DNA of 5,301 bases, taken from the NCBI GenBank assembly GCA_029858925.1, contig JAOUEB010000132.1, positions 1-5,301 of the forward strand, in the 5' to 3' direction. This document shows, in pieces, positions 1-5,063 of this stretch (position 1 is its first letter; every line of letters starts with the position of its first letter). Below the pieces are notes generated by a model. The model was given only the letters and a program-made list of their open reading frames with translations, was not told where the DNA came from and ran no database searches. A program made the translations under genes and the position numbers. Origin of the DNA: Nitrospira sp. Lineage in GTDB: Bacteria; Nitrospirota; Nitrospiria; Nitrospirales; Nitrospiraceae.

Positions 1-55
1 GCGCGTCGAGCCGTTCATGCAGTGAGCCTCTTAAGATGGCACAGAACTATACCAT

Positions 56-91
56 AGACTGACTCGTTTCAGAAGACTGACTCGTTGCAGA
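56..91. repeat. two-copy 18-bp tandem repeat
   Basis: Two adjacent 18-bp units, at 56-73 and 74-91, both read AGACTGACTCGTT-N-CAGA and differ at one base (T in the first unit, G in the second). A degenerate partial third copy (GCGGTTGCAG) follows at 92-101. The repeat lies about 50 bp upstream of the DUF255 relic. It could be a direct-repeat operator left from that lost gene or a simple local duplication; nothing in the sequence decides between these. Confidence 0.8.
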
Positions 92-138
92 GCGGTTGCA
101 GGCCAATCTAGTATACAAATGGTGAGGGTGAGTTGGCG

Positions 139-264
139 ATGCCAGATTCAATCGCACAAGCGCATCGTTTTCGGAATCGACTGATCACAGAAGCCAGCCT
201 TTATCTCTTGCAGCATGCGGAGGATCCGGTGGAAGCGGAGAGAGAATCAAGGATGGGCAGATAG
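139..264 (+). pseudogene. relic of the N-terminus of a DUF255 (YyaL/SPATA20-like) thioredoxin-domain protein
   Basis: An ATG at 139, preceded by a GGTGAG that could serve as a ribosome binding site, opens a 41-codon frame ending at TAG 262-264. Residues 13-31 read RNRLITEASLYLLQHAEDPV, which matches the hallmark N-terminal segment of DUF255 proteins (N-R-L-I-x-E-x-S-x-Y-L-L-Q-H-A-x-x-P-V, normally followed by D-W-Y/F-P-W-G). In the family this segment precedes a thioredoxin-like domain with a CHWCHVM-type motif within a protein of roughly 600-700 residues. Here the homology stops right after P-V, the D-W-x-P-W block is absent, and the frame ends 10 codons later. No CHWCHVM-like sequence follows before the convergent MOSC gene. 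I read this as a 5' remnant of a deleted gene. Expression as a short peptide is possible but unsupported. Confidence 0.55.
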
Positions 265-335
265 TCGGTGCCAATCCGCGCCGTTGCCAGCGATTCAGTC
301 GACCATTCTCGAGGACCACATTCTTTGTGCGCGTG

Positions 336-1058
336 TTAGAGGTTGGGCCCATACAGTCTTGCCGTGGTTGACCCGACCGTCTTTGTCTCAACCCGCTTGT
401 TCAGTGTTTCACGCCATCGGACTGCAAGGGCTGGACACCCTGCGAGGCTCTGAGCGGCTTGAATATCATCTGTCCGTCGATGCATTACGTCGTTTGCGGA
501 GGCCACTGTCCATTCCGGGCAGGGACGCTCTACTAGCATGAGGCGCGATCCTGCTTGAATTGTTCCCTCTCTGAAGACACGGAAATACCATCCGGTTCGT
601 CCGCTCTCTTGGACACGGAGGGCCAGGTCCTTTCTGCGCCAGCGCCGTGCTAATTTCCAGCAGGGTTGTCGCGGCTGTGAGACTTGAACGAGCGCCGATC
701 CCACTTCGAAAATGTCTCCGAGGCAGACCTCAGTCTCAAGCAGGCCTTCTGTCGTGAAATTTTCCCCAAACGATCCGAAGGGAAATTCGGCCGTTCCCAG
801 CACCTGTTGCCAGTAAGGGTAATGTTCGACGGGATAGACGTTCACGGCCTTTTCAGGGCCACCGTGATTCTTTAAATCCGCCTGGCCATCTCCGTCCAAA
901 TTGAGGGACCTAAGCTGTACCGGGCCGGCAACGGAATGTTTGAAGAACCCGGTTGTCCAGACCTGATCCATGGGCTCTGTTGCGTCACGTTGTCCGACGG
1001 TGTGCGGCATGCCTACCTGGATCGAGAGGACGGTTGCCTTCAGTACGATATTACTCAC
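336..1058 (-). CDS. MOSC-domain protein, YiiM type
   Basis: A complete 240-residue protein. The start is GTG at 1058, with GGAG seven bases upstream; the nearby in-phase-looking ATG at about 1069 lies in another frame and stops quickly. The beta-barrel MOSC domain is recognisable from K63-N-H-G-G-P-E-K-A, V74-Y-P-V-E-H-Y-P-Y-W, F97-G-E-N-F and the block Q128-P-R-Q-P-C-W-K-L, in which C133 is the conserved MOSC cysteine. The C-terminal P-C-P-E-W-T-V-A-x-A-N-D-V-M-H onward (about residues 178-222) fits the small three-helix domain that follows MOSC in YiiM-type proteins. MOSC proteins are related to the molybdenum-cofactor sulfurase C-terminal domain, and E. coli YiiM and YcbX act on N-hydroxylated base analogues with molybdenum cofactor. 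Whether this protein does so is inferred from family only. It stands alone, pointing toward the DUF255 relic. Confidence 0.92.
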   Translation of the reverse strand: MSNIVLKATVLSIQVGMPHTVGQRDATEPMDQVWTTGFFKHSVAGPVQLRSLNLDGDGQADLKNHGGPEKAVNVYPVEHYPYWQQVLGTAEFPFGSFGENFTTEGLLETEVCLGDIFEVGSALVQVSQPRQPCWKLARRWRRKDLALRVQESGRTGWYFRVFREGTIQAGSRLMLVERPCPEWTVASANDVMHRRTDDIQAAQSLAGCPALAVRWRETLNKRVETKTVGSTTARLYGPNL

Positions 1059-1152
1059 GTTTGGTCTCCATGGATCGAGTCACGGAATTATCTTTTCAAT
1101 CACATGCTCGCCGACACGATTCTGCTGCTGCAGTCGCCTATCCGCTGTTCCG

Positions 1153-1176
1153 GCGAGCCCGCCCTGGCGGGCTCGC
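1153..1176. repeat. perfect GC-rich stem-loop
   Basis: The arms GCGAGCCCGC (1153-1162) and GCGGGCTCGC (1167-1176) are perfect reverse complements around a four-base CCTG loop, giving a 10-bp almost all-GC hairpin. G1152/T1177 and C1151/G1178 can extend it. Neither strand has a T-run after the stem, so it is not a canonical intrinsic terminator. It is about 95 bp upstream of the MOSC start and 270 bp upstream of the membrane-protein gene. Confidence 0.8.
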
Positions 1177-1177
1177 T

Positions 1178-1230
1178 GCCCGGAGCACGAGAATGCGTCA
1201 GGGCCGTGGGGCTCCGGGCGCCGGTCTCGT
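1178..1230. repeat. two interleaved inverted repeats (possible RNA structure)
   Basis: GCCCGGAGC (1178-1186) pairs perfectly with GCTCCGGGC (1211-1219). The directly adjoining ACGAGA (1187-1192) pairs perfectly with TCTCGT (1225-1230). The order is A-B-A'-B', so the two helices are either mutually exclusive or pseudoknotted. Together with the stem-loop just upstream this suggests a structured element, but chance in a GC-rich stretch cannot be excluded from one sequence. Confidence 0.45.
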
Positions 1231-1355
1231 ACTGCGGCGTGGCAGTGTCTGCACGAATAATCATCAAGCTGCTCCTAGGGTACACCGTCGCGGACATTTC
1301 TTGGAAGGGGGAAGGCCCTACTGTGTTCTGTCCATCGGGATATGTCTTGGGAAAC

Positions 1356-1384
1356 TTGCCCGTGTCTAGTCGCTGCTGTAAGAT
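1356..1384 (+). promoter_or_regulatory. weak sigma70-like promoter candidate for the membrane-protein gene
   Basis: TTGCCC (1356-1361) and TAAGAT (1379-1384) are separated by 17 bp and match the -35 and -10 consensus at four of six positions each. Transcription would start near 1391, about 55 bases before the ATG at 1446. This is pattern matching only. Confidence 0.3.
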
Positions 1385-1445
1385 ACGGCCTGTATCACGC
1401 TCTGTGGCCGGCCGTCACTTGAGCCCATTCGACGTTGCCTGACCT

Positions 1446-2264
1446 ATGGAAACTTCCCCTCCCGCCTCCCGCTCACGATTCGGCGTCGATGCCCTCATGG
1501 CAGTGATGCTGCGCCATTTTCCAGGGGCGCATGCCGACTCTGCCCATCGAACGCGGGATTATGCCATCGCGGCCTTTACCTTTCTCTGTGTCGGCGCCAG
1601 CGCGCTGTTCGAAATACGGGCCAGCGTGGAGACGCAACAGGTTTTGGGCGCTATCGCATGGATCTGCTTGGTCGGGCTCGTACTCGGTGAAAATAGAGAA
1701 ACACAATTGCAGGTCGCCATCGCCGTTGTGTTTGCGACAATTGGCGAGCACTTTGCTTCGCTCTATATGGGCGGGTACACGTATCGATTCGAGAATGTGC
1801 CGGCATATGTGCCACCCGGTCATGGCATGGTGTATCTGACGGCCGTGGCCTTGGCTCGTTCCGGATTCTTCATGCGATATGCCAAAGGTATCGCTGCTTT
1901 TGTCATCGGCGTATGGGGCACATGGTCTTTATGGGGAGTCAGCGGATATGCGGAACAGGGAGATTCGGTCGGTGCCTTGCTGTTCTGTATTTTTTTGGCA
2001 TGGTTGATCGCCGGGCGGTCCCCGATGGTTTATCTTGCCGCCTTTTTCATTACGACATGGCTCGAACTGATCGGCACAGCAGTTGGAGCCTGGCAATGGG
2101 CCGCGATTGATCCGCTTCTTGGATGGCCCCAGGGGAATCCGCCCAGCGGAGCGAGTGCGTGGTATTGTCTCGTGGATGCGGTCGCCATCGGCGGATCCGC
2201 GTTGGTTTTGCAAGGCTTGAAATTGGCCGCGCATCGGTTGAGGTTGGGGCGGCTGTCCTGGTGA
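1446..2264 (+). CDS. uncharacterised polytopic membrane protein
   Basis: A 272-residue protein that I do not recognise as a named family. A stop codon at 1440-1442 in the same frame fixes ATG 1446 as the first possible start; no clear ribosome binding site precedes it, and ATGs at 1497 or 1506 are alternatives that would drop a polar 17-20-residue leader. After a soluble N-terminus of about 38 residues there are roughly seven to eight hydrophobic segments (about 39-56, 66-81, 88-106, 126-140, 148-165, 174-190, 193-212, 239-258). Two motif-rich stretches stand out and look conserved rather than random membrane filler: G100-E-H-F-A-S-L-Y-M-G-G-Y-T-Y-R-F, continuing to Y121-V-P-P-G-H-G, and G226-W-P-Q-G-N-P-P-S-G-A-S-A-W-Y. 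The acidic, histidine and aromatic residues within them could form a binding or catalytic site. I considered carotenoid-biosynthesis (CruF/COG2324-like) membrane proteins but cannot support it. The gene is apparently monocistronic and converges on the bacterioferritin operon. Confidence 0.8.
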   Translation: METSPPASRSRFGVDALMAVMLRHFPGAHADSAHRTRDYAIAAFTFLCVGASALFEIRASVETQQVLGAIAWICLVGLVLGENRETQLQVAIAVVFATIGEHFASLYMGGYTYRFENVPAYVPPGHGMVYLTAVALARSGFFMRYAKGIAAFVIGVWGTWSLWGVSGYAEQGDSVGALLFCIFLAWLIAGRSPMVYLAAFFITTWLELIGTAVGAWQWAAIDPLLGWPQGNPPSGASAWYCLVDAVAIGGSALVLQGLKLAAHRLRLGRLSW

Positions 2265-2300
2265 ATCCTTTCGTCGGGTGGAGACGTGTCTTGTATCTTG

Positions 2301-2334
2301 GAAAAATGTCTCTTCGGCCTGTTCCGACAGCCGA
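2301..2334 (-). terminator. possible weak terminator of the bacterioferritin operon
   Basis: In the 118-bp gap between convergent genes, TCGG-C-CTGT (2314-2322) and ACAG-CCGA (2327-2334) form an 8-bp stem with one bulged C and a four-base loop. On the minus strand it is followed, after seven bases, by five Ts (2306-2302). The T-run is displaced from the stem, so this is a weak candidate. Nothing similar follows it on the plus strand. Confidence 0.3.
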
Positions 2335-2382
2335 TGGACGGAGGGGTGAGCACAGTCTAGGTCTCGTCACTTCGGCGGACAC

Positions 2383-2853
2383 CTACTTCTTGATCTGCTC
2401 AGAAAGATAGCGCTCCAGCCCGATTTGCTTGATCGCCCGCAGTTGGGTCTCGAACCAATCGACGTGTTCTTCGGAATCCTCGATCATATGTTCTAATATG
2501 TGGCGCGTCGTAAAATCCTCGACGTTGGCGCAATGGGCGATGGCCTTACGAAGCAATTCGACATCCTCGCGTTCAAAGTCCAGGTCGTGGGCAAACAGCG
2601 CCGACACATCTTGCCCGTGCGCGACCGGATCGAGGTGCTCCACGTCCGGTGTCCCGTCCAAGTACAGGATATGGTCGATCAGGCCCGACGAGTGGCTGAC
2701 CTCTTCGCCTGCCAGATGACTGTAATGCGCATGCAGCCGGTCGTATCCCCAATGTTTGCACATGGCCGCGTGCAGCAGATATTGGTGGATGGCCGTCAAC
2801 TCCGCTCTTAATACTTGCGCGAGGAATTCAAGGACCCCTGTTTTGGCTTTCAT
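2383..2853 (-). CDS. bfr: bacterioferritin, haem-Met-lacking subunit (second gene of pair)
   Basis: A 156-residue ferritin-like four-helix protein, close to the usual 157-160 for bacterioferritin. The start is ATG 2853, with GAGG five bases upstream overlapping the stop of the preceding bfr gene. A longer frame from 2889 would add 12 residues translated from that gene's end and is rejected. In ungapped alignment to E. coli Bfr numbering it has E18, Y25, H46, E51, H54, E94, H130 and W133. The haem-ligating Met52 is V52, and the sixth ferroxidase ligand E127 is S127, with glutamates at 128 and 129. The family stores iron as a ferric mineral in a 24-subunit cytoplasmic shell. This subunit resembles the ferroxidase partner known from two-subunit bacterioferritins. 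It is co-transcribed with, and probably co-assembles with, the product of the gene just upstream. Confidence 0.93.
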   Translation of the reverse strand: MKAKTGVLEFLAQVLRAELTAIHQYLLHAAMCKHWGYDRLHAHYSHLAGEEVSHSSGLIDHILYLDGTPDVEHLDPVAHGQDVSALFAHDLDFEREDVELLRKAIAHCANVEDFTTRHILEHMIEDSEEHVDWFETQLRAIKQIGLERYLSEQIKK

Positions 2854-2860
2854 GGCCGCC

Positions 2861-3337
2861 TCAGGATTCTTTCTTGATCTGCTCGGCAAGATAGTTTTCG
2901 AGGCCGACCTGCTTGATCGTTTCCATCTGGACTTCGATCCAGTCGATGTGCGAATCGACGTCCTTCGCCATGTCCTCGAACATGTGGCGAGTAGTGAAGT
3001 CCATGACTTTCGTGCAGTGGACCACGCCTTCGCTTAGCAACGTCAACATTTCCTGTTCGGCCTTAAGGTCCAGCTTGAGCTGCTCGGGCACAGTCTCGCC
3101 GATGTGCACCGCGTTCATGCGTTGCACGTTCGGGACGCCTTCGAGATAGAGAACGTGGCCGATGATGTCGTCGGCGTCTTTCATTTCGTCGATGCTGCGC
3201 TCGCGGACCTTGTGGTGCAGACGCTCATAGCCCCAATTTTGGCACATTTTTGCGTGGACAAAATATTGGTTGATGGCAGTGAGATCCGCCGTCAGAACTT
3301 TATTCAGAATATCGACGACTCCCTCTTTGGCTTTCAT
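2861..3337 (-). CDS. bfr: bacterioferritin, haem-binding subunit with degenerate ferroxidase site (first gene of pair)
   Basis: A 158-residue bacterioferritin. ATG 3337 is preceded by a textbook AGGAGG (3349-3344) with a six-base spacer. It opens M-K-A-K-E-G-V-V, with the family segment L19-T-A-I-N-Q-Y-F. In E. coli numbering it keeps E51, the haem ligand M52 (in S-I-D-E-M-K), E94, H130, Y25 and W133. Three of six di-iron ligands are changed: E18 to D18, H54 to D54 and E127 to V127. Such a site should be poorly active or inactive as a ferroxidase, so this subunit probably supplies haem binding and shell structure while its partner handles iron oxidation. Paired subunits of this kind are described in Magnetospirillum, Neisseria and Pseudomonas putida. 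It is first in the operon; the next gene starts 7 nt after its stop. Confidence 0.94.
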   Translation of the reverse strand: MKAKEGVVDILNKVLTADLTAINQYFVHAKMCQNWGYERLHHKVRERSIDEMKDADDIIGHVLYLEGVPNVQRMNAVHIGETVPEQLKLDLKAEQEMLTLLSEGVVHCTKVMDFTTRHMFEDMAKDVDSHIDWIEVQMETIKQVGLENYLAEQIKKES

Positions 3338-3343
3338 GATTCG

Positions 3344-3349
3344 CCTCCT
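3344..3349 (-). promoter_or_regulatory. strong ribosome binding site of the first bfr gene
   Basis: On the minus strand AGGAGG lies six bases before ATG 3337. It is the strongest Shine-Dalgarno match in the window and confirms the start. Confidence 0.85.
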
Positions 3350-3399
3350 CCCCTCAATTGGTTGGGTGCCTGTATGCTTATCGATCTAACCACACACCC

Positions 3400-3428
3400 A
3401 TTATTATAGTACTGTGGCCTCGCGTCAA
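3400..3428 (-). promoter_or_regulatory. sigma70-like promoter of the bacterioferritin operon
   Basis: On the minus strand TTGACG (3428-3423) is followed after 17 bp by AATAAT (3405-3400), five of six matches to each consensus. An overlapping perfect TATAAT (3408-3403) is present but only 14 bp from the -35. Transcription would begin near 3393, giving a leader of about 55 bases before the first bfr start. Confidence 0.6.
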
Positions 3429-3478
3429 CTTGGTGGGCGAAGTTTCTCTAATTTTTTCAGCCTTACGGCCACGTTGAG

Positions 3479-3490
3479 GATAATGATCAT
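3479..3490. promoter_or_regulatory. partial Fur-box-like sequence
   Basis: GATAATGATCAT reproduces the first nine bases of the classical Fur box (GATAATGAT) and two NATWAT-type hexamers (GATAAT, GATCAT, the latter with one mismatch), but the third hexamer is not matched. It lies about 50 bp upstream of the bacterioferritin -35, not over the promoter, so direct repression would be unusual there. Suggestive only. Confidence 0.25.
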
Positions 3491-3609
3491 GTTCGGTGGA
3501 GGTTTCCCGTGCCAAACGTGTCCTCAATCACGAGCGCCTACAGGCCGTGGCGCCGTATGCGGGATCGATTGATATGTTTCACCTGCTATTTCCTGCCCGC
3601 GTATTGGCA

Positions 3610-3621
3610 CTCTTGCAAGAG
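3610..3621. repeat. 12-bp perfect palindrome, possible operator
   Basis: CTCTTGCAAGAG is its own reverse complement. It lies about 160 bp upstream of the first AmoD-like gene. The half-site sequence GCAAGAG recurs at the right side of the second palindrome (3663-3675). Confidence 0.4.
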
Positions 3622-3662
3622 CCGGTAACAGAATGGTAAATTTCTTTCAAGTTAGACTCTAA

Positions 3663-3675
3663 TTGCCTAAGGCAA
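3663..3675. repeat. 13-bp perfect interrupted palindrome, possible operator
   Basis: TTGCCT and AGGCAA flank a single central A. Its centre is about 53 bp, roughly five helical turns, from the centre of the 3610-3621 palindrome, so a regulator could bind both on the same face. It overlaps the end of a possible TCTAAT -10 element at 3658-3663. Confidence 0.4.
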
Positions 3676-3777
3676 GAGTAGCGGTTCACGCATCGTGTAT
3701 GGGCTGAGCCGGTCCAATTCGGGCAACCGTGGTTGCGAAAACATTGGATTGGATGGGCTTGGTCGGAGAAGATGGCC

Positions 3778-4356
3778 ATGATTAAGCGGATTGCGCAAGC
3801 AGCCTTAAGTGTATTCATGCTTGCTGGGTTATCATCCCCAGGGATAGCGGAAGCACATGGAAATGTGACGCTTGATGAGGATATTTGTGTGCGTCGTATC
3901 GGCGGAAATATGGTGCATTTCAGCGCCTATCAGCCGCAATTCGAGCCCAAAGCTCAATATTGCACCGAGATTCCTGAGATCGGCGACACCTTCTTGGTTG
4001 TAGACCTCGTGGACCCTGGGCTGCGTACGCTGCCGGTGGGCGTACGGATCGTGCGGGGACAGGAAGAGGGCGGGAAAGAGGAAGATCAGACGGTGGCCTA
4101 TTGGAGACCGGTTTCGCACCCCGATGGAGTGGTGAGGGGAGAAGCCAAGCTCGAGAAGGGTATATATAGAATTATCATCACAGCGGAAGGGTTGAGTCCT
4201 TCATATTATCTCTTGCGAGTACAGCAGGTTGACTATTCAAAACTCGGTCGAAAGGCGGTAGGGCCGGTAATGGTGCTGTTGGTACTGGCTCTTATTTGGT
4301 ACGAACTCTCCAAATCTGGGCGAGTACGCAACTGGTGGGCTTCTCGTCGAGCCTAA
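3778..4356 (+). CDS. amoD: AmoD/PmoD-family membrane-anchored periplasmic copper protein (first of three)
   Basis: A 192-residue protein from ATG 3778, chosen because GGAG sits nine bases upstream; ATG 3772 is too close to that site, and TTG 3733 would place charged sequence before the signal peptide. Residues 1-26 form a signal peptide ending A-E-A, so the mature chain should begin H27-G. The soluble domain carries the signature C37-V-R-R-I-G-G-N-M45-V-H47-F-S-A-Y-Q-P and a second cysteine, C62, 25 residues after the first, then L82-R-T-L-P-V. H114-P-D-G and a Y130-to-V148 beta-rich segment follow. One membrane helix lies at about 160-175, with a basic cytoplasmic tail. PmoD from methanotrophs forms a dimeric CuA-type copper centre and supports copper-dependent growth on methane; AmoD is its homologue in ammonia oxidisers. 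Cys, Met and His above are the likely copper ligands by inference. It heads a tandem array, 74 bp before the next paralogue. Confidence 0.75.
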   Translation: MIKRIAQAALSVFMLAGLSSPGIAEAHGNVTLDEDICVRRIGGNMVHFSAYQPQFEPKAQYCTEIPEIGDTFLVVDLVDPGLRTLPVGVRIVRGQEEGGKEEDQTVAYWRPVSHPDGVVRGEAKLEKGIYRIIITAEGLSPSYYLLRVQQVDYSKLGRKAVGPVMVLLVLALIWYELSKSGRVRNWWASRRA

Positions 4357-4420
4357 GAAGCCGCTCAATGACGCCAGGCCTGTTGTGCATACGTTAATAT
4401 CAACCTGACTATTCAATAAA

Positions 4421-4425
4421 GAGGA
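4421..4425 (+). promoter_or_regulatory. ribosome binding site of the second AmoD-like gene
   Basis: GAGGA followed by a five-base spacer precedes ATG 4431 and fixes that start. The 74-bp gap from the upstream gene has no convincing terminator, so co-transcription is plausible. Confidence 0.75.
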
Positions 4426-4430
4426 TCGCT

Positions 4431-5018
4431 ATGAAGCTTTTTCCATGCCTGAAACTCATGGTTGGATGCGCGGTGTTTGCGGGCGGAGCGTTGTTGGCGA
4501 CGCAAGCCCAGGCCCATGGCGGCCTGTCCATTGCCGAGGACATGTGCAAGCTGACCGTCGGCCCCTACATGATGCATTTCAGCGGCTATCAGCCGGCGAA
4601 CACGCAAGAGAAGCAATTTTGCGAGGACATTCCCGCAACCGGTCAGACCATCGTTGTACTCGATTATATCGAGCAGGAACTCCGCACTCTTCCCGCCGAG
4701 ATTCGGATCTTCAAGGATACGGGATCGGAGGAGAATCTTGAAGCCATTACGGTCTTTCACATTCCATCCAAAGTATATCCCAATGGGTCCATCGACTTTA
4801 CGTACACCTTTGACAAGCCTGGTAAATTTGTCGGCATGGTCACCGTGGGAGGCAAAGAACAATATATCTCCCGCTTTCCATTCTCGGTCGGGGAGCCGAA
4901 GTTCTTTTCCAAACTCTTAAACATCTATATGGTTCCTGTGGTGGCGCTTGTCGTTGTATGGGCGGTTTTCTACTTTATGCGTGATAAACGCAAACCTTCT
5001 CAAGCCACTGGTTCATAG
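4431..5018 (+). CDS. AmoD/AmoE-like membrane-anchored periplasmic copper protein (second of three)
   Basis: A 195-residue protein with the same architecture as its upstream neighbour. A signal peptide (residues 1-28) ends A-Q-A, leaving a predicted mature start of H29-G-G. The signature is E36-D-M-C39-K-L-T-V-G-P-Y-M47-M48-H49-F-S-G-Y-Q-P, followed by C64-E-D-I-P, again 25 residues after the first cysteine, and E-L-R-T-L-P. The later part differs from the first paralogue: a V-Y-P-N-G-S block, K-P-G-K-F-V-G-M-V-T-V and I-S-R-F-P-F-S-V-G, then one membrane helix at about 162-183 and a short basic tail. This C-terminal pattern seems to belong to a separate subfamily, possibly the one called AmoE in ammonia oxidisers, but I am not sure enough to assign the symbol. 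By family it should bind copper on the periplasmic side, perhaps for delivery to or electron exchange with a copper monooxygenase. Confidence 0.72.
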   Translation: MKLFPCLKLMVGCAVFAGGALLATQAQAHGGLSIAEDMCKLTVGPYMMHFSGYQPANTQEKQFCEDIPATGQTIVVLDYIEQELRTLPAEIRIFKDTGSEENLEAITVFHIPSKVYPNGSIDFTYTFDKPGKFVGMVTVGGKEQYISRFPFSVGEPKFFSKLLNIYMVPVVALVVVWAVFYFMRDKRKPSQATGS

Positions 5019-5063
5019 GCGGCGCGACACCGATAGTTTCTATTCCCCCTCGTTCCCCTCCAG

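Larger units (their letters stand above)
1059..1445. other. 387-bp gene-free region between divergent MOSC and membrane-protein genes
   Basis: No open frame here resembles a known protein. The long plus-strand frames entering from 936 and 953 run antisense through the MOSC gene and have cysteine/arginine-rich, low-credibility translations. The region contains the ribosome binding site of the MOSC gene, a very strong GC-rich stem-loop at 1153-1176, two interleaved inverted repeats at 1178-1230, and a weak promoter candidate at 1356-1384 for the downstream membrane-protein gene. Confidence 0.6.
3338..3777. other. 440-bp divergent intergenic region between bacterioferritin and AmoD-like genes
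   Basis: There is no credible protein-coding frame; a minus-strand frame at 3579-3818 overlaps the start of the AmoD-like gene and resembles nothing known. The region carries the bacterioferritin promoter and ribosome binding site at its left end, a partial Fur-box-like sequence near 3479-3490, and two short perfect palindromes at 3610-3621 and 3663-3675 on the AmoD-like side. I could not identify a convincing promoter for the AmoD-like gene; TCTAAT at 3658-3663 is a possible -10 element without a good -35. Confidence 0.6.

Noticed and set aside
1153..1176. Intrinsic terminator at the GC-rich stem-loop
   Set aside because: Neither strand has a T-run after the stem, and no gene ends nearby on either strand.
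936..1442. Plus-strand 168-codon open frame (and an overlapping 138-codon frame at 953-1369)
   Set aside because: Its first part is antisense to the well-supported MOSC gene, its translation resembles no protein I know, and it lacks a ribosome binding site; the frame stays open because of high GC content.
2854..2889. Longer start for the second bacterioferritin gene at 2889
   Set aside because: It would overlap the end of the upstream gene and add 12 residues absent from the family; ATG 2853 has a proper GAGG and gives the standard N-terminus.
2429..3149. Plus-strand open frames across the bacterioferritin genes (for example 2429-2719, 2500-2811, 2913-3149)
   Set aside because: They are antisense shadows of clearly homologous bacterioferritin genes and have low-complexity, serine/arginine-rich translations.
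3603..3617. Sigma54-like promoter (TTGGCAC followed by TTGC) upstream of the first AmoD-like gene
   Set aside because: The -24 and -12 elements are separated by only two bases after TGGCAC instead of about five, so the required spacing is not met; the TTGC belongs to the 12-bp palindrome.
3733..3777. Upstream TTG start for the first AmoD-like protein
   Set aside because: It has no ribosome binding site and would put tryptophan-rich charged residues before an otherwise normal signal peptide.
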